From an uncultured Lachnospiraceae bacterium (GTDB lineage: Bacteria; Bacillota; Clostridia; Lachnospirales; Lachnospiraceae), in the NCBI GenBank assembly GCA_902782625.1, contig CACZNZ010000519.1, positions 1 through 5,289 on the forward strand: a stretch of DNA of 5,289 nt, read 5' to 3'. The translations under genes and the position numbers were made by a program. Numbering within the stretch: the first letter of the stretch is position 1; every line of letters begins with the position of its first letter. The notes below the pieces were generated by a model. That model made no database searches. It was not told the origin of the DNA and saw only the letters and a program-made list of their open reading frames with translations. Positions 3,837-5,289 of this stretch are shown here, piece after piece.

Positions 3837-4508
3837 ATGGATTATCTTGAGAAACCTTGCAATTCCTTCTCGAATCAATTCACCGGCCATTATCTAAAAC
3901 CTGCCACCTGCCCATATTGCGGGAAAGGGACTGACGCCATCGACGCTCATAAGACCTGGGTTAAAATTTCATCCGATAAAGTCATGCTGGTTTCCACCTG
4001 TACCTGCACGGCCTGTGACCATACTTTTTATTTCAACTGCCTTGATGTAGTTACCTCGGACGATAGTGCCGAAATGGTTTACATTTATCCTGCAAGCGAA
4101 GAATCATATAAGAATGATCTCCTGGAAAAGATTTCTCCACGCTTTATTGACCTGTATAACCAGGCACTACATTCTGAACTTCGTGGAGATTTCGACCTTG
4201 CAGCCATGGGTTACCGCTCTTGCCTTGAAGTTCTGATCAAGGATTTTGCTATCAATGAGCTTGGTGAAGATGAAAATGATGTTGCAAGGACTTCTCTGTT
4301 TGATGCCATCAGCAAATATCTCAAAGATGATTCTCTTGTGAAAACTTCTGATGTCGTGCGTATCCTCGGAAATGACTATACACATTACAGACGCAAGCAT
4401 CCTGAGCATGATTTCGACATATTGAAAAGCTATTTGGATATTTTCCTCAGACTGGTTGAAGTCCGGTATAAGATCAATCATCCGCCTGTCGGGCGGCTTC
4501 CTGAATAA
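3837..4508 (+). CDS. Zinc-ribbon plus DUF4145-like protein on the opposite strand, 223 residues
   Basis: The start is the ATG at 3837, with AGGAG seven bases upstream; the ATG at 3804 falls inside the -10 region and is rejected. Residues 25-60 form a zinc ribbon (CPYC at 25-28, CTAC at 57-60). Residues about 100-210 form a helical domain like DUF4145: RFIDLYNQALHSELRGDFDL leads into an AAMGYRSCLEVLIK helix, and later RILGNDYTHYRRKHPEHDF precedes a final long helix. DUF4145 domains occur alone and attached to restriction or other defence proteins; their biochemical activity is not known to me. The gene has its own promoter and opposes the surrounding early operon, the pattern of a moron expressed in the lysogen. 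A role in host defence or superinfection exclusion is inference. Its 3' end overlaps the leftward 67-residue gene by 35 bp. Confidence 0.78.
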   Translation: MDYLEKPCNSFSNQFTGHYLKPATCPYCGKGTDAIDAHKTWVKISSDKVMLVSTCTCTACDHTFYFNCLDVVTSDDSAEMVYIYPASEESYKNDLLEKISPRFIDLYNQALHSELRGDFDLAAMGYRSCLEVLIKDFAINELGEDENDVARTSLFDAISKYLKDDSLVKTSDVVRILGNDYTHYRRKHPEHDFDILKSYLDIFLRLVEVRYKINHPPVGRLPE

Positions 4509-4677
4509 AAGCCGCATTTTCCGCCAGCAGTCTTCCATCCATGTCCCAATATTGAACCTTGATATAGTGTGGATCCTCTGGTGTCCCGCTGCCTGCTAAT
4601 GCTTTTGTTTCGATCACCCTTATTATCTTTGCGCTGTCCGTCCCTCTGAGGCGGACTTTTTCTTTTGTCAGGCTCAT
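4474..4677 (-). CDS. Small conserved phage-type protein, 67 residues
   Basis: The ATG at 4677-4675 has GAGGAGG six bases upstream and lies 11 bp after the preceding stop, so it is preferred to the upstream ATG at 4716, which would overlap the previous gene. Residues 18-50 read IIRVIETKALAGSGTPEDPH followed by YIKVQYWDMDGRLLAEN, probably a small beta-sheet domain. The IETKxLxGSGTxEDP...QYWDxDGxLLA pattern is familiar from many clostridial prophages with no assigned function. The last 12 codons overlap the end of the oppositely oriented DUF4145-like gene, and a small GC hairpin lies there (4482-4496) without a U-tract. Confidence 0.76.
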   Translation of the reverse strand: MSLTKEKVRLRGTDSAKIIRVIETKALAGSGTPEDPHYIKVQYWDMDGRLLAENAAFIQEAARQADD

Positions 4678-4688
4678 GTGCTTCCTCC

Positions 4689-4835
4689 TCAAAATACCAG
4701 TGTGAATATATTCCATGCTGCATAGATATAGTCTGTTGTATTGTGGCAGACCACATCAAACCAGCTCATCAGGATCCATCCGGATCCGGCGACCAGCATC
4801 GCTTTTCCAATGTATTCCGCAATTTTCCTGGCCAT
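4689..4835 (-). CDS. Small membrane protein, 48 residues
   Basis: The frame from ATG 4835-4833 encodes MARKIAEYIGKAMLVAGSGW, then ILMSWFDVVCHNTTDYIYAA and a tail WNIFTLVF. AAAGGAGG precedes it with suitable spacing; an ATG two codons upstream at 4841 is only one base from that site and is less likely. The protein has a single hydrophobic segment (about residues 9-30) after a basic N-terminus, so it probably sits in the cytoplasmic membrane with its N-terminus inside. The HNTTDYIYAAWN motif after the membrane helix is one I have seen in small phage early proteins. Function is unknown. The TGA stop is part of the next gene's ribosome binding site, so the two are co-translated. Confidence 0.7.
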   Translation of the reverse strand: MARKIAEYIGKAMLVAGSGWILMSWFDVVCHNTTDYIYAAWNIFTLVF

Positions 4836-4906
4836 TTGCATCCCTCCTTTCAAATCTTTATTAAAAAATATCTTTAGGCATTTTCTATAAAATGGGGTAA
4901 GCGTAG

Positions 4907-4932
4907 GTTACTATGGTATCTTTTAAAGTTAC
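4907..4932. promoter_or_regulatory. Two GTTAC operator-like half-sites downstream of the Cro-like gene
   Basis: GTTAC occurs at 4907-4911 and 4928-4932, 21 bases apart (two helical turns). The first lies in GTTACTATG, a 9-mer repeated at 5236-5244 over the rightward -10. They resemble the half-sites of the operator at 5155-5171. A repressor bound here could contact the main operator by looping. The evidence is only short-motif repetition. Confidence 0.35.
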
Positions 4933-5130
4933 TTATGCAGCAAAAAAAATATCAATAGGATCCTTGATATCAAGAAGTTTAATCATCACTTCTATTTCAT
5001 CACTGCCAAATACACCATTTTTCATTTTTTCGTAAAATGTTTTTGGCGTAATACCTATTGCTTTAGCTACATCTGCCTGGGATAATCCCTTTTCCACTAT
5101 TATTCCTTTCAATTTGTTTACCTGGATCAT
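4933..5130 (-). CDS. Cro/XRE-family helix-turn-helix protein, 65 residues
   Basis: This is a short single-domain DNA-binding protein of the Cro/CI type. Residues 15-37 (GLSQADVAKAIGITPKTFYE, KMKNG) form the helix-turn-helix with the usual Ser-Gln, Ala, Gly and Thr positions. Residues 38-65 complete the five-helix domain and end DPIDIFFAA. There is no dimerisation or cleavage domain, which fits a Cro-like regulator rather than a CI-type repressor. GGAGGTGA seven bases upstream supports the start at 5130. It is the first gene leftward from a strong TTGACA promoter and lies divergent to a gene starting at 5283, the standard arrangement of a lysogeny switch. It probably binds the GTAACTT/AAGTTAC sites nearby and controls both promoters. 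Confidence 0.85.
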   Translation of the reverse strand: MIQVNKLKGIIVEKGLSQADVAKAIGITPKTFYEKMKNGVFGSDEIEVMIKLLDIKDPIDIFFAA

Positions 5131-5154
5131 AATTAAATCACCTCCTATTTGCTG

Positions 5155-5171
5155 GTAACTTATAAAGTTAC
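5155..5171. promoter_or_regulatory. Palindromic operator at the leftward early promoter
   Basis: GTAACTT (5155-5161) and AAGTTAC (5165-5171) form a perfect 7-bp inverted repeat around ATA, the size expected for a dimeric HTH repressor site. It lies just downstream of the leftward -10 and covers the predicted start site. A partial copy, GTAACTT followed by GTCAAG (5192-5204), overlaps the leftward -35, and TAACA..TGTTAC (5224-5240) overlaps the rightward promoter. Confidence 0.62.
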
Positions 5172-5175
5172 TTTT

Positions 5176-5203
5176 ATAATAACACTATTTTGTAACTTGT
5201 CAA
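5176..5203 (-). promoter_or_regulatory. Leftward early promoter
   Basis: On the leftward strand TTGACA (a perfect -35, 5198-5203) is followed after 16 bases by TATTAT (5176-5181). The start would be near 5169. It would drive the Cro-like gene and, potentially, the whole leftward early operon. Operator-like sites overlap both the -35 and the start site, so repression in the lysogen is expected. Confidence 0.65.
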
Positions 5204-5214
5204 GATATTTTCGA

Positions 5215-5243
5215 TTGCTAAAATAACATTTTTGTGTTACTAT
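5215..5243 (+). promoter_or_regulatory. Candidate rightward promoter for the gene at 5283
   Basis: TTGCTA (5215-5220), a 17-base spacer, then TACTAT (5238-5243). Both hexamers match consensus at four of six positions. The -10 overlaps the GTTACTATG motif that also occurs at 4907-4915, which suggests control by the same regulator. Confidence 0.45.
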
Positions 5244-5282
5244 GAATTTCAACAAAATCCGCAGTTTTAAGGAGGTGAAACC

Positions 5283-5289
5283 ATGACAA
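5283..5289 (+). CDS. Start of a rightward gene cut by the right edge, probably the CI-like repressor
   Basis: Only ATGACAA is present. An almost ideal ribosome binding site (AAGGAGGTG) precedes it with five bases of spacing. Its divergent position opposite a Cro-like gene makes a phage repressor the likely product, but the visible residues say nothing about it. Confidence 0.55.

Noticed and set aside
4482..4496. GC hairpin CCGCC..GGCGG as a terminator between the converging genes
   Set aside because: The stem is five pairs with no T-run on either side, and it lies within both coding regions.
4478..4759. Leftward open frame of 93 codons
   Set aside because: It is another frame across the 67- and 48-residue genes, both of which have better ribosome binding sites and phage-like sequence.
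1..5289. CRISPR array, tRNA, rRNA, integrase or attachment site
   Set aside because: No regularly spaced repeats, cloverleaf sequences, recombinase motifs or att-like duplications were found by reading.

Overview
The window reads as the early-gene end of a prophage, or related integrating element, from a low-to-mid GC Firmicute. The Clostridia, and within them the Lachnospiraceae, are my best guess. That rests on strong AGGAGG-type ribosome binding sites, tightly packed small genes with ATGA start-stop overlaps, and small proteins that resemble those of clostridial phages. No integrase, attachment site, tRNA or structural gene is visible, so the element type is inferred.

Right end (about 5130-5289): a lysogeny-switch-like region. 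A 65-residue Cro/XRE-type helix-turn-helix gene reads left. A gene reading right begins at 5283 and is cut by the edge. Between them lie a TTGACA/TATTAT promoter facing left, a weaker promoter facing right, and repeated GTAAC/GTTAC operator-like sites. Left of the Cro-like gene follow a 48-residue membrane protein and a 67-residue conserved phage-type protein.

3837-4508: one gene on the opposite (+) strand, with its own extended -10 promoter, encodes a zinc-ribbon plus DUF4145-like protein. It sits inside the leftward early operon like a moron (accessory cargo) gene, and its 3' end overlaps the neighbouring leftward gene tail to tail.

2389-3775: leftward small genes. They are a 51-residue protein, a winged-HTH/excisionase-like protein, a 136-bp element bounded by near-perfect 20-bp inverted repeats, an acidic helical protein, two tandem probably paralogous proteins, and a 69-residue protein.

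610-2390: the replication module, with a HUH rolling-circle-type initiator (Rep), a translationally coupled RNase H-fold protein that has lost most catalytic acidic residues, and an HNH/zinc protein. The leader upstream of rep is the most unusual part of the window. It holds nested inverted repeats and a + strand transcription unit with a near-consensus promoter and an intrinsic terminator, predicting an antisense RNA of about 70 nt against the rep leader. This resembles the countertranscribed RNAs that set copy number of rolling-circle plasmids.

Left end (1-473): a 107-residue charged protein, then a partial small gene (GTG start at 172) running off the edge, with a second possible overlapping gene from 78.

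No stretch over 300 bp lacks a gene. All functions are read from sequence by eye; no database search was run.
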